Source: Actinomycetes bacterium
Lineage (GTDB): Bacteria > Actinomycetota > Acidimicrobiia > Acidimicrobiales > Bog-793
Assembly (NCBI GenBank): GCA_021809805.1
Contig: JAJZKA010000012.1
Span: forward strand, 1 to 44,132
Length of the DNA stretch: 44,132 bases
Reading direction: 5' to 3'
The stretch's first letter is position 1. Each line of letters begins with the position of its first letter. A program made the translations under genes and the position numbers. Positions 14,668 through 23,230 of the stretch are shown here, piece after piece. The notes beneath the pieces were generated by a model that saw only the letters and a list, made by a program, of their open reading frames with translations, ran no database searches and had not been told where the DNA came from.

Positions 14668-16375
14668 GTCCACCGCCAACTTGCCCGTCGACGCGTTGTC
14701 CCTGACGAGCTCTGGACGGTCCCGCCGCTGACGGCTGGGCCCCGGAGGGATCGGCAGGGTTGATGAGCAACGGTGCGTTCGAGGTAGTGCGCGGTCCCCG
14801 CGAGATCTCGGCCCCGGTGGATAGCGCCTGGTGTCGGCGCAGCGGGCGCGCCGGCGCGCGATCTCCGGGCGGCCACGAGAATCGACCGTCGCCCGATCTG
14901 CACGCCCGATGGCCAGTCGACCGTGTCTCGAGCGCCATCGAAACGCCGGCTCGCGCCCTCGTGACCCGCTCTCACCCACTTCGTCAGCACTCCGCACCGA
15001 CGGCAGTGCAGGGTGGACGATGACCTGCGCGAATGCGTACTCGCCTCCTTGTTCCGATTGCGATCCAGCCCCTCCCGGGCGCATGGCGGCGGGAGCGCTG
15101 GCGAGCGTCGGCCTCGTCGTGGCGCTCTACGTTCTGCTTCTCGGCGGCGTCGTCCGCGTCTGCTGGGGCGCCGCGACCGCGGAGGGCGAAGCGGCGTCGG
15201 GGTCTTCGAAGTGACGGTCAGCATCTTGTTCGGCACTCGGTTCTTGCCGATGATCCCGCGGTCTGTGGTGGCCGCCACCCACTTGTTCGAGTGGGCCGAG
15301 GTCGTGGTGCTCGGCTGGAGAGGGATCACACCCGTTCTTCTCCCAGCTCCAGAGGCCGCCGGCGGGAGCATCCTCGCCTTCGGCGGCGCGCTGGCCCGTC
15401 TCGCCAGCACCTTCGTGGCGCTGCGCCGGCACCACCGTCGCCTCCCACCGCGCATCGGCTCCGCCGCTCACGTGCTCACCTGCGCGGGCCCGCCCGTGGG
15501 CGTTCCGCCCCTCGCCAGCTGGCTGGCGGCCACGCCGGCGTGCGCGTTGGCGAGCCCTGGCGGCATCGATCGTTCCGGCGCCAAGGGGTCTCGCGTCCAG
15601 GGCCTGGTCCCGGGCAGCAACGAGAGAGGCGTCGCACGGGCACCAAGGCACGCTTCGCCGTCCCCGGCCGAATGATCACCTCGCGTGGCATCTTCTTGGT
15701 GAGCCGTGGGCTCGGCGCCTTGTCGCCGTCGCACCTGCGTCCCTGCGGGTGCGGATCTCGGACCGCTCATTCCGCCCGGAGATCACATCGCGGACCATCG
15801 AGGTGGCAAGCCCGCGGTGCGCAAGCACCTCGTGCTCGGCCTTTGCGGCACTCCAAGCGCCGACGAGGGGATCGAGTCCTTTCTGCACTCGACAGCTCGA
15901 CATCAGCTATCTTGCTTGATATTGCACGCGAGGCCGTGTTCTGCTGCCATTGGTCTTCCGGCGCTCGACGCTCGGCGTTGCCACCACCATAAGGGCGGTC
16001 GCCAGCGCTGGCGGCCGGGTCGCCCGCTCGGATCAAGGGCTGCACCGTTTTCGCCGCTCGATTCCTTGGGCCAGATCCGGTTCGAGCGCTCGCCGCCCTC
16101 AGCATGCTTGGCCGAGCGCGAGCCCTTGTCTTTGCCTACGAAGAACTCGGCCGTCGGGGCGGCGACGACCGCTTGGGCAGGGTCCTTCGGGGTCTTCAGC
16201 GCGGCGGGCCCGTGGCAAGAGACCACCGAGCGGCCTCAAAGACCAAGGCCATCGCCGTCCCCTGGGGCACCACCGGGTCCTCGGCCGGGGGGCGCTCGGC
16301 GTGGGGACGTGAGCCGACGGCGATCTCCCGAAAAGGGACGCAATCCCGCCGGACGCCGGAGACGAGGAGTGGCAG
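14668..16375. other. Decayed region without a confident gene
   Basis: ORFs on both strands overlap and none matches a known family. Codon-position bias appears only in patches: on the minus strand near 15190-15310 (KWVAATTDRGIIGKNRVPNKM) and 16050-16220 (APTAEFFVGKDKGS), in different frames. This pattern suggests old genes broken by indels. The one continuous short frame with a membrane-like segment is listed at 15020-15214. On the left, the region joins directly to the IS630 target site. Confidence 0.45.
15020..15214 (+). CDS. Possible small single-pass membrane protein
   Basis: A 64-codon frame from ATG 15020 contains one strong hydrophobic helix (LASVGLVVALYVLLLGGVV) followed by a short polar tail. 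ATG 15083 is an alternative start just before the helix. The stop overlaps a GTG at 15211 (GTGA), the same coupling seen in the glycan operon, but the frame opened there (VTVSILFGTRF...) is not recognisable. A competing minus-strand frame has similar codon bias, so the call is weak. Confidence 0.3.
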   Translation: MTCANAYSPPCSDCDPAPPGRMAAGALASVGLVVALYVLLLGGVVRVCWGAATAEGEAASGSSK

Positions 16376-16765
16376 ATGAAACGGCTCGCATTTCACCACG
16401 CCAGCCGCTGCTGTCGCGGGGGTGGCGCCTTCACCCTGACAGGCCTGGCGATCCTGCCGAGATCACGATTGTCGGGAGCAACCACCAGACCTACCTCCCA
16501 GACATCGACGACGGCGTCGCTTCGTGCGAGGACTTTGCAAGCGCGGGGGCAACGGGAGCCTTCGACATCCCGCCAGTCGCCACCCAGACCGGCTCCGTCC
16601 ACGTGATCGTTCCTGCCGGCGTAACGGTCGCCCCCCGTCGGATTCTCTCCGGGCGCGCACTGGGTGAGCGGCGGCTACGTCGCCTGGCGTCTTGATCCCG
16701 ACGACACGGTGTCCCACACGGTCGCTTTGATCAATCACGGACCGGCAAGAAGGAGATTGCGATGA
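16376..16765 (+). pseudogene. Frameshifted gene for a secreted beta-sandwich-like protein
   Basis: ATG 16376 has GAGGAG upstream and starts a signal-peptide-like segment (MKRLAFHHA...AFTLTGLAILP). The sequence then continues in another frame (EITIVGSNHQTYLPDIDDG...TGSVHVIVPAGVTVAP) and returns to the first frame as PGAHWVSGGYVAWRLDPDDT, with a stop at 16763-16765. Removing one C from the C6 run at 16631-16636 and adding one base near 16462 restores a continuous ~129-residue protein. The end overlaps the next start as ATGA, so the two were an operon. Either the gene is dead or the assembly has two indels. Function is unrecognised. Confidence 0.55.
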
Positions 16766-17139
16766 CTTCACTGAGGGACAAGCTCGCCGAGCGCACAAGG
16801 TCCTACCTCGAACCAGGCGAAGAGATCCAACACGTCTTTCTCGCCCAGTCAGGGCCGAATCCGAACGTCGCCGCCCTGAGTGCGTTCGTCTACCTGTTCA
16901 GCAAATACCGAATTGTGGCGGTCACCGATCAGGAGATCGTCGTCCTCGCGGCCAAGGGCTTTTTCAAACAGTCCGTCCCCGGGCAGCTCCTCGAGCGCCT
17001 GCCGCGCCAGACGGTACTCGGGCCGCCCTCGGGCGCGCTCTGGTCGCGGATCAACGTGCCTGGCGAGAGGCCGAGTTGGGTGCATCATCGCTTCTATCGC
17101 GACCTCCAGGCGGCAGACGCCTACCTGACGGCGCCCTGA
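16762..17139 (+). CDS. PH-like domain protein, function unknown
   Basis: The 125-residue product (MTSLRDKLAERTRSYLEPGEEIQHVFLAQ...) resembles the short bacterial PH-like/YokE-type proteins: a basic helix, a GEEIQHV strand, then YRIVAVTDQEIVVLAAK, the typical 'what the protein does with this setting' strand pair of that fold. No transmembrane segment or catalytic motif is visible. Its ATG overlaps the stop of the frameshifted gene upstream, with GGAG just before, suggesting translational coupling. Ligand and partner are unknown. The following 331 bp to the dehydrogenase contain no gene that I can see. Confidence 0.65.
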   Translation: MTSLRDKLAERTRSYLEPGEEIQHVFLAQSGPNPNVAALSAFVYLFSKYRIVAVTDQEIVVLAAKGFFKQSVPGQLLERLPRQTVLGPPSGALWSRINVPGERPSWVHHRFYRDLQAADAYLTAP

Positions 17140-17470
17140 CGACGCCGGTGCGCCTCGCCCGATCTCCACGTGCGCATCGCATCGGCCCTCTGACCGCCCG
17201 CGGCCCTGGTGTGAATTGAGGGCGGCCGCCGGGGGCAAGACTCGCCGGTGCGTTCTTGACGCGCCTCGTTGGCTGGTCTCGAAGATCACCGATGCCCAAG
17301 GAAGCTGAGCCGCTCGCGGCCCGTTAGGCCCACCGGACCGCTGGGCAAGTCGCGCGCGCCAGACGGAGCGACCCTTCTCTGGCCGTCCGCGCGCCGGGGG
17401 CGCGGGCACAGCCGAGCCGCGCCGCCGTCCGCGAAGCGGGCGAGGCGCGCCCTAGACCTGCGAGGTGCGC

Positions 17471-18613
17471 ATGAAAGCGGTCGTCTACCGAGGTCCACGC
17501 AACATCGTCATCGAAGATCGCCCAGATCCCACGATCCAAGAGCCGCTCGACGCGATCATCCGGATCACCACGACGAACATCTGTGGGTCTGACCTGCACA
17601 TGTACGAAGGTAGGACGAGCGTGGAAAAGGGCAAGATCCTCGGACACGAGAACATGGGCATCGTCGAAGTGGTCGGCCCTGGGGTGCGCCGAATCAAGGG
17701 CGGCGACCGCGTTTCGATCCCGTTCAACGTGGCGTGCGGGACCTGCCGCAACTGCAATGACGGGTGGACCTCGTTTTGTTTGCGGACGAATCCCACCGAG
17801 GGCGTGGACGGGGCCGCGTACGGCTATGCCAACATGGGGCCATACGACGGCGGGCAGGCCGAGTACCTGCGGGTGCCCTTCGCCGACTTCAACTTGTTGC
17901 GCCTACCGCCCGGGCGGGACCACGAGCTCGATTTCACGATGCTGAGCGACATCTTCCCCACCGGCTACCACGGCTGTGAGCTGGCGGGGGTGGTGCCCGG
18001 GGACTCCGTCGCCGTCTTCGGCGCCGGCCCGGTCGGTTTGCTCGCCGCCCACAGCGCGATGTTGCGCGGAGCGAGCCGCGTCTTCGTCGTCGACAAGGAA
18101 AAGGACCGCCTGGCGCTCGCAGGCAAGATCGGGGCGGAGACGATCAACCTCTCCGATCAGGATCCCGTCGAGGCGATCATCGAGGCGACGAACGGCATGG
18201 GTGCCGATCGGGGCGTGGAGGCTGTCGGGTACCAGGCCCACGACCCGACCGGGACCGAGCACCCCGAGATGGTCCTCGACAACCTCGTGAAGGCGGTCCG
18301 CTCGACCGGCGGCATCGGCGTCGTTGGCGTGTACCTGCCCGAGGACCCCGGGGCGAAGAGCGACCTCGCCAAGCAGGGCCGGATCGCATTCGACTACGGG
18401 ACGCACTTCGCCAAGGGCCAGCACATGGGAACGGGTCAGTGCCCCGTGAAGCGCTACAACCGCCAGCTGCGCGACCTCATCATCTCCGGCAGGGCGACCC
18501 CGAGCTTCCTCGTCTCCCACGAGCTCTCGCTCAGCGAGGCAGGCGACGGCTACGCCCGCTTCGACGAGCGCCGCGACGGCTACACCAAGGTGGTCCTGCA
18601 CCCAGCTGCATAG
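17471..18613 (+). CDS. Zinc-dependent alcohol dehydrogenase, formaldehyde-dehydrogenase-like
   Basis: The 380-residue product is a medium-chain dehydrogenase. Catalytic-zinc residues appear in NICGSDLHMYEG and GHENMG. The structural-zinc loop is CGTCRNCNDGWTSFC. The Rossmann motif is VAVFGAGPVGLLAA. The long GYQAHDPTGTEHPEMVLDNLVKAV segment is typical of the glutathione-independent formaldehyde dehydrogenase (FdhA) branch, which oxidises formaldehyde or small alcohols with NAD+. ATG 17471 is chosen over GTG 17465 because GAGG has proper spacing only to the ATG. A hairpin terminator follows. The true substrate is uncertain. Confidence 0.9.
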   Translation: MKAVVYRGPRNIVIEDRPDPTIQEPLDAIIRITTTNICGSDLHMYEGRTSVEKGKILGHENMGIVEVVGPGVRRIKGGDRVSIPFNVACGTCRNCNDGWTSFCLRTNPTEGVDGAAYGYANMGPYDGGQAEYLRVPFADFNLLRLPPGRDHELDFTMLSDIFPTGYHGCELAGVVPGDSVAVFGAGPVGLLAAHSAMLRGASRVFVVDKEKDRLALAGKIGAETINLSDQDPVEAIIEATNGMGADRGVEAVGYQAHDPTGTEHPEMVLDNLVKAVRSTGGIGVVGVYLPEDPGAKSDLAKQGRIAFDYGTHFAKGQHMGTGQCPVKRYNRQLRDLIISGRATPSFLVSHELSLSEAGDGYARFDERRDGYTKVVLHPAA

Positions 18614-18622
18614 GACGGGCGG

Positions 18623-18658
18623 AACGGGCGCGGGCAGCCAACGGTGCTCGCGCCCGTT
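18623..18658 (+). terminator. Intrinsic terminator-like hairpin
   Basis: AACGGGCGCG and CGCGCCCGTT are perfect 10-bp complementary arms around a 16-base loop, starting 9 bp after the dehydrogenase stop and followed by a short T-rich end (GTTTC). The alternative start of the next gene (GTG 18644) would lie inside the loop, which argues for its start at GTG 18677. Confidence 0.6.
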
Positions 18659-18676
18659 TCGCGCGACAGTTGGGCG

Positions 18677-19879
18677 GTGATCACCTCGCAGGCCATCAGC
18701 GATGCCGCGAGGCGCCTCGCGGGGGTGATCCGTCCGACGCCGGCGGCAACCTCAGAAGAGCTCTCCGGCCTCATGGGGCGCCGCATCATCATCAAGCCCG
18801 AGCACCTCCAGCGCACGGGCTCCTTCAAGATCCGCGGCGCCTACAACCGCCTCGCCGCACTCGCGCCCGGCGAGGTGAGCGAGGTCATCGCCGCCTCGGC
18901 GGGCAATCACGCGCAGGGCGTCGCGCTGGCGAGCGCGCTATGCGGACTGCACGCGACGATCTTTATGCCGACCGGAGCCTCGCTGCCCAAGATCGAGGCG
19001 ACCCGCGGCCACGGCGCGACCGTGGAGCTCGTCGGCACGAGCGTCGACGAAGCCATCGACGCGGCGAGGGCGGCAGCCGCGGCGAGCGGCGCGCTGTATG
19101 TCCCCCCCTTTGACGATGACCTCGTGATCGCCGGCCAGGCGACGATCGGAGTCGAGCTCGCCGAGGAGGCACCCGAGGCCGAGGTCGTCGTCGTGCCGGT
19201 GGGAGGGGGCGGCCTGATCTCGGGGGTTGCCGCCGGCCTCGCCGCGGCCGGACACCGGGCCCGGGTGATCGGCGTCGAGGCTGCCGGGGCCACCGCCATG
19301 CTCGCCGCCCTCAAGGCGGGCACGCCGAGCAAGCTCGCGACGGTCGACACGATCGCCGACGGCATCGCCGTACGCGCCGTATCAGCGCGGACCCTCGAGC
19401 ACGTGCAGGCGCTCGTCACCACGATCGTGACCGTCGACGACGAGCAGATCAGCGCCGCGATGCTCGTCCTGCTCGAGCGCTGCAAGTGGGTGGTCGAGCC
19501 CGCCGGCGCGGTCGCGCTCGCCGCCGTCATGGCAGGTGCGGTCGACGGCGACGGGCCGGTCGCAGTCGTCTGCTCGGGCGGCAACGTCGACCCGCTCCTG
19601 CTCAGCCGGCTGATCACCCACGGCCTGCTCGCCGCCGGGCGCTACTTCATCGTGCGCGTCGTGGTGCCCGACCGGCCCGGATCGCTGGCCGCGCTCACCG
19701 CCAAGCTCGGCGAGCTCGGCCTCAACCTCTTGACGGTCGAGCACCAGCGCTTTGGCACGCGTGCGGGGATCAACGAGGTGGAGGTGGTGGTCACGCTCGA
19801 GACGCGGGACCCCGCCCACCGCGACGCGATCGTGCCGGCGCTCGAGGACGCCGGCTTCCGCGCCGAGCCATACCACTGA
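18677..19879 (+). CDS. ilvA: Threonine ammonia-lyase (threonine dehydratase) with ACT domain
   Basis: The 400-residue PLP enzyme deaminates L-threonine to 2-oxobutanoate, feeding isoleucine synthesis or threonine breakdown. The PLP lysine lies in TGSFKIRGAYNR. The ASAGNHAQGVA motif and the phosphate-binding loop VPVGGGGLISG follow. Residues ~320-400 form a single ACT domain (VVVPDRPGSLAALTAKLGELGLN), as in the shorter ~400-residue enzymes. GTG 18677 is preferred because the other start, 18644, lies in the terminator loop, and a weak GACAGT box sits 6 nt before 18677. The symbol is provisional: ilvA and tdcB products cannot be separated here. Confidence 0.88.
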   Translation: MITSQAISDAARRLAGVIRPTPAATSEELSGLMGRRIIIKPEHLQRTGSFKIRGAYNRLAALAPGEVSEVIAASAGNHAQGVALASALCGLHATIFMPTGASLPKIEATRGHGATVELVGTSVDEAIDAARAAAAASGALYVPPFDDDLVIAGQATIGVELAEEAPEAEVVVVPVGGGGLISGVAAGLAAAGHRARVIGVEAAGATAMLAALKAGTPSKLATVDTIADGIAVRAVSARTLEHVQALVTTIVTVDDEQISAAMLVLLERCKWVVEPAGAVALAAVMAGAVDGDGPVAVVCSGGNVDPLLLSRLITHGLLAAGRYFIVRVVVPDRPGSLAALTAKLGELGLNLLTVEHQRFGTRAGINEVEVVVTLETRDPAHRDAIVPALEDAGFRAEPYH

Positions 19880-19950
19880 ACGCGCTTGCGAGCCGGAGCG
19901 CCGGCGCCGAGGTGTGGCGTTCGCCGGATCGTCGGCGTGGGGTGTGCGGG

Positions 19951-19956
19951 TAGCGT
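19951..19956 (+). promoter_or_regulatory. -10 box of leaderless promoter (DapA-family gene)
   Basis: TAGCGT lies 7 nt before ATG 19964. No ribosome-binding site precedes that ATG, which fits a leaderless transcript. Confidence 0.45.
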
Positions 19957-19963
19957 CGTGGGC

Positions 19964-20731
19964 ATGGCCATGCCTCTCTTCGACGGAGTCGGCGTCGCCC
20001 TGTTGAGCTTGTTTGCCGAGGACGGCGCGCTCGAGCTCACCGCGACGGCCGAGCATGCGGCGCGTCTCGTCGAGCTCGGCATGAACGCCGTCGTCGTTGC
20101 CGGCTCGACCGGTGAGGCGGCCGCGCTCGAGCCCGAGGAGCGTCGCGCGCTGCTGGTGGCCGTGCGGGACACGCTCCCCCGACGCGTCCCGGTGATCGCT
20201 GGCACCGGCGCAGCCTCCGCCCGCCAGGCGATGCGCCTTACCGAACAGGCGATCGACCACGGCGCCGACGCGGTGCTCGCGCTCTCGCCGCACGGGGTCG
20301 CCGACCCGCGCCCCTACTACAGCGCGATCGCCGGGGTTGCCGGCGATGTGCCGGTCATCGCATATCACTTCCCCGCGATGGCATCTCCGGGCATCCCCGT
20401 CTCGATGCTCGGCGAGCTTCCGATCGTTGCCTGCAAGGACACCTCAAGCGACGCCGAGCGCCTGCTCCACACCCTCTCGAGCGTCGAGCTGCCCATCTAT
20501 GTCGGCGCGAGCGGCATCTTGTCCTTCGCGGGCCCGCTTGGCTGCGCCGGGGCGATCTTGGCCTTGGCCAATGCCGAGCCAGAGGGGTGCATTGCCGCTT
20601 TTGCCGGCGACGCCAAGGCGCAACTGCGCATCGCCGAGGCCCACCGCCAGGCGCTCGTCGACTTTCCCGCTGGCCTGAAGGGCCTGACCGCGAAGCGCTT
20701 CGGCACCCCCACGACGGCCCGGATCGGCTAG
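19964..20731 (+). CDS. DapA/N-acetylneuraminate lyase superfamily aldolase
   Basis: The 255-residue TIM-barrel protein belongs to the dihydrodipicolinate synthase superfamily, class I aldolases forming a Schiff base with pyruvate. VAGSTGEAAALEPEER is the G-S/T-T-G-E motif, the Tyr of VIAYHFP matches the conserved catalytic tyrosine, and Lys in IVACKDTSSD is the Schiff-base lysine. It is shorter than typical DapA (~290), mainly at the C-terminus. No other lysine-pathway gene lies nearby, so a dedicated DapA role is not assured. Other 2-keto acid aldolase or lyase functions remain possible. Its TAG stop overlaps the stop of the opposing small membrane gene (CTAG). Confidence 0.8.
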   Translation: MAMPLFDGVGVALLSLFAEDGALELTATAEHAARLVELGMNAVVVAGSTGEAAALEPEERRALLVAVRDTLPRRVPVIAGTGAASARQAMRLTEQAIDHGADAVLALSPHGVADPRPYYSAIAGVAGDVPVIAYHFPAMASPGIPVSMLGELPIVACKDTSSDAERLLHTLSSVELPIYVGASGILSFAGPLGCAGAILALANAEPEGCIAAFAGDAKAQLRIAEAHRQALVDFPAGLKGLTAKRFGTPTTARIG

Positions 20732-20889
20732 TTCCTCCTCAGGCGATCGATCGTCAGATCGCGACGGCGCACGAACGCCTCGATCAACAGCGGGACGAAC
20801 AGCACCACACCGAGCAGCCACACCTGAGGGACGGCAAAGCCGACCCCGACGCAGGCCAGCACTGCGGCCAGCAATCCCACGAGGACCAT
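20728..20889 (-). CDS. Small two-helix membrane protein
   Basis: ATG 20889 is preceded by AAGGAGG with 5-nt spacing, a near-perfect ribosome-binding site that selects it over the longer ORF start at 20952. The 53-residue product consists of two hydrophobic segments (VLVGLLAAVLACVGVGFAV and VWLLGVVLFVPLLIEAFV) and a basic tail (RRRDLTIDRLRRN), so a hairpin membrane protein with both ends inside is likely. It is convergent with the DapA-family gene. No function is known. Confidence 0.65.
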   Translation of the reverse strand: MVLVGLLAAVLACVGVGFAVPQVWLLGVVLFVPLLIEAFVRRRDLTIDRLRRN

Positions 20890-20995
20890 CGCGGCCTCCT
20901 TCGCACCATTTGGCTCTGCCCGCCAGGCGCGCCGGCAATGCCGTCCTCGCACGAGGAACCGACCGCCCGAACCCCTCGGGCCAGGTCAGAGTTCC

Positions 20996-21001
20996 TACGA
21001 T
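20996..21001 (+). promoter_or_regulatory. -10 box of leaderless promoter (YfhO-like gene)
   Basis: TACGAT lies 6 nt before TTG 21008, supporting that unusual start codon and a leaderless transcript. Confidence 0.5.
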
Positions 21002-21007
21002 GGCGCC

Positions 21008-23215
21008 TTGCGCTACGACCCGCCGATCGCAAGCGAGCCGCCCGCGACCTTGCGTCCCGACGCCCCGGCACGAGCCGGGCGGTGCGAGCGCTTCGCGCCG
21101 CTCGGCATGGTCGCGGCCGCCGTCGGCTTCGGCCTGGTCGCGCTGCATGCCGAGCTCACACCCGTCGCCTACCTCAACGACAGCGCGATGCACGCCGAGA
21201 TGGTGCGATTCGCCACGTCCCAGTTGCGCGCCGGCCGTCTCCCGCTCGAGTCCTGGTATCCCTACCTCGGCCTCGGTTCACCGCAGTTCATGCATTACCA
21301 GAGCCTCGGGGCCACCCTCACCGGTGCGCTCGGCCTCCTGGTCGGACCGGACCACGCCTTTCGCTGGTCGCTGTACCTGCTCCTCGCGACCTGGCCGATC
21401 AGTGTCTACCTGGCAGGCCGCCTCTTCGGTGTCGACCGCTGGCGGTCCGGCGCGGCGGCGATGTTGGCGCCCTTTGTCATGAGCATCCTCGGCATCGGCT
21501 ACGGCGAGGTGGGCTACCTCTTCGTCGGCTTCGGGCTCTGGTCGCAACTGTTCGGGATGTGGACACTCCCTCTCGCCTGGGGCGCGACGGCTCGAGCGCT
21601 GCGGAACCGGCGCTTCATCCCCCTCGCGGGGATCGCGATCGCGATCACCATCGCCTTCCACTTCATGACCGGCTACCTTGCCATCGGGGTCGTGCCCCTC
21701 TTCGCGCTGGCGCTCCCCGGGCCGCGCCGGCGCCACCTGATCGCGGCGGGCGGCATCCTCGTGGTGGCGTTCTGCGCCTCGGCGTGGGTGATCGTGCCGC
21801 TCTTGCACTTTCGCCCGTGGGCCTCGATCAATGAGTCGCTCGCCGGCGGCGTCGACGCCACCTCCTACGGTGCACCGACCGCGCTGCGCTGGCTGGCCGA
21901 CGGCCAGTTGCTCGATGCCAGGCACTGGCCCGTGCTGACCGTGCTCGCCGGCATCGGCGGCCTGCGCACCATCTGGTCCTGGCGCCGCGAGCCCGCGGGC
22001 CGACCCCTGCTCGTCGGCTTCGCGCTCTCCCTGGTCCTCTTCTTCGGCACCTCGAGCCTTGGCCCGCTGGTCCGCCTGCTCCCTGGCCACCAGGACTTGT
22101 TCATGCGGCGTTTTTTGATGGGCGTGCAGCTTGCCTGCATCTTCTTCGCCGGAAGCGGCCTCATCAGCGTGCTTCGGGGCCTCGCGGCGCTCGCACGCCG
22201 CGCCCGGCTCACGGCGCTTGCCGCCCGCCCGGCACTTGCCGCCGGCCTTGGCGGGCTCGTTGCGATCGTGCTCCTCGCGCCAGCCTGGAGCGCCGTTGCC
22301 TCCATCGACCTCAGCAACAGTCGCTACATCGCAGCCCAGCGTCTCGCCGATCTGGGCCCGGGCGCCGAACTCGCTGCGCTCGTCACAACCACGCGCCATC
22401 TCGGTGGCGGGCGCATCTACGCCGGCATGCCGAGCAACTGGGGACTCGGCTTCTCCATCGGCGCGGTGCCGGTGTTCCGCTACCTCGCGGCCCTCAATGC
22501 CGACGAGGTCGGCTTCACCTTACGCACCGCATCGCTGATGACCAATCCCGAGGTCCACTTCCAACAGGACAACCCGGGCGACTACGCGCTCTTCGGCATC
22601 CGTTTTCTGATCCTGCCCGCCACCATGCCGCCGCCGGTCCCCGCCCGACTCGTGACGCGTCGCGGCCCCTTTGCCCTCTGGAGCCGCGGGCGCTCGCGCT
22701 ATGTGAGCGTCGTCGACACGATCGGTCCACCGATCGTCGCCAACCGGGCGGACCTCGGCGCCGCCACCGCAGCGTTCTTGGCTTCAGCGCTGCCCGGGCA
22801 GAGTCGCTACCCCCTCGTGGCCTTCAATGGAGCACGCGCCGGCGCCCCCTCGAGCCACGGAACGCCCACCGGGGCGCCGGGGAGGGTCCTGGCCGAGCAG
22901 GACTCCCTCGCGACCGGCCGCTACGCGGCGACCATCACGGCGCGCCGGCGCGCCGTGGTGCTGCTCCACTCCTCCTACGACCCGGGCTGGGGGGTCACCG
23001 TCGACGGCCGTCCGGCGCGCATCGAGATGGTCGCGCCTGCGCTCGTCGGCGTCACCGTCGGGCGCGGCACCCACCGGGTGGTCTTCACCTACCACCGCTA
23101 CGGCGCGCTCCCGGGGCTGCTGACGCTCGCGGCCCTGACCGTTGTCGTTGCCGCGATGGTCCCGCTCGTATCGTCCTGGCGCAGGCGCCGCGCCGCTCCC
23201 CCGAGCCCGACGTGA
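21008..23215 (+). CDS. Large integral membrane protein, YfhO-like (GT-C fold)
   Basis: The 735-residue product has about 10-12 hydrophobic helices in residues ~30-450, a large extracytoplasmic segment (~450-690) and a final helix (LLTLAALTVVVAAMVPLV). An early loop with AYLNDSAMHAEMV and YPYLGLGSPQFMHY resembles the first catalytic loop of lipid-linked-sugar glycosyltransferases (GT-C). The late HSSYDPGWGVTVDGRPARI segment is a hallmark of YfhO-family proteins. It probably glycosylates a cell-envelope polymer from a lipid carrier (family-based inference). TTG 21008 is supported by the TACGAT box. It is convergent with the S9 peptidase gene, 15 bp apart. Confidence 0.75.
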   Translation: MRYDPPIASEPPATLRPDAPARAGRCERFAPLGMVAAAVGFGLVALHAELTPVAYLNDSAMHAEMVRFATSQLRAGRLPLESWYPYLGLGSPQFMHYQSLGATLTGALGLLVGPDHAFRWSLYLLLATWPISVYLAGRLFGVDRWRSGAAAMLAPFVMSILGIGYGEVGYLFVGFGLWSQLFGMWTLPLAWGATARALRNRRFIPLAGIAIAITIAFHFMTGYLAIGVVPLFALALPGPRRRHLIAAGGILVVAFCASAWVIVPLLHFRPWASINESLAGGVDATSYGAPTALRWLADGQLLDARHWPVLTVLAGIGGLRTIWSWRREPAGRPLLVGFALSLVLFFGTSSLGPLVRLLPGHQDLFMRRFLMGVQLACIFFAGSGLISVLRGLAALARRARLTALAARPALAAGLGGLVAIVLLAPAWSAVASIDLSNSRYIAAQRLADLGPGAELAALVTTTRHLGGGRIYAGMPSNWGLGFSIGAVPVFRYLAALNADEVGFTLRTASLMTNPEVHFQQDNPGDYALFGIRFLILPATMPPPVPARLVTRRGPFALWSRGRSRYVSVVDTIGPPIVANRADLGAATAAFLASALPGQSRYPLVAFNGARAGAPSSHGTPTGAPGRVLAEQDSLATGRYAATITARRRAVVLLHSSYDPGWGVTVDGRPARIEMVAPALVGVTVGRGTHRVVFTYHRYGALPGLLTLAALTVVVAAMVPLVSSWRRRRAAPPSPT

Positions 23216-23230
23216 GGTATGCCGGCGAGC

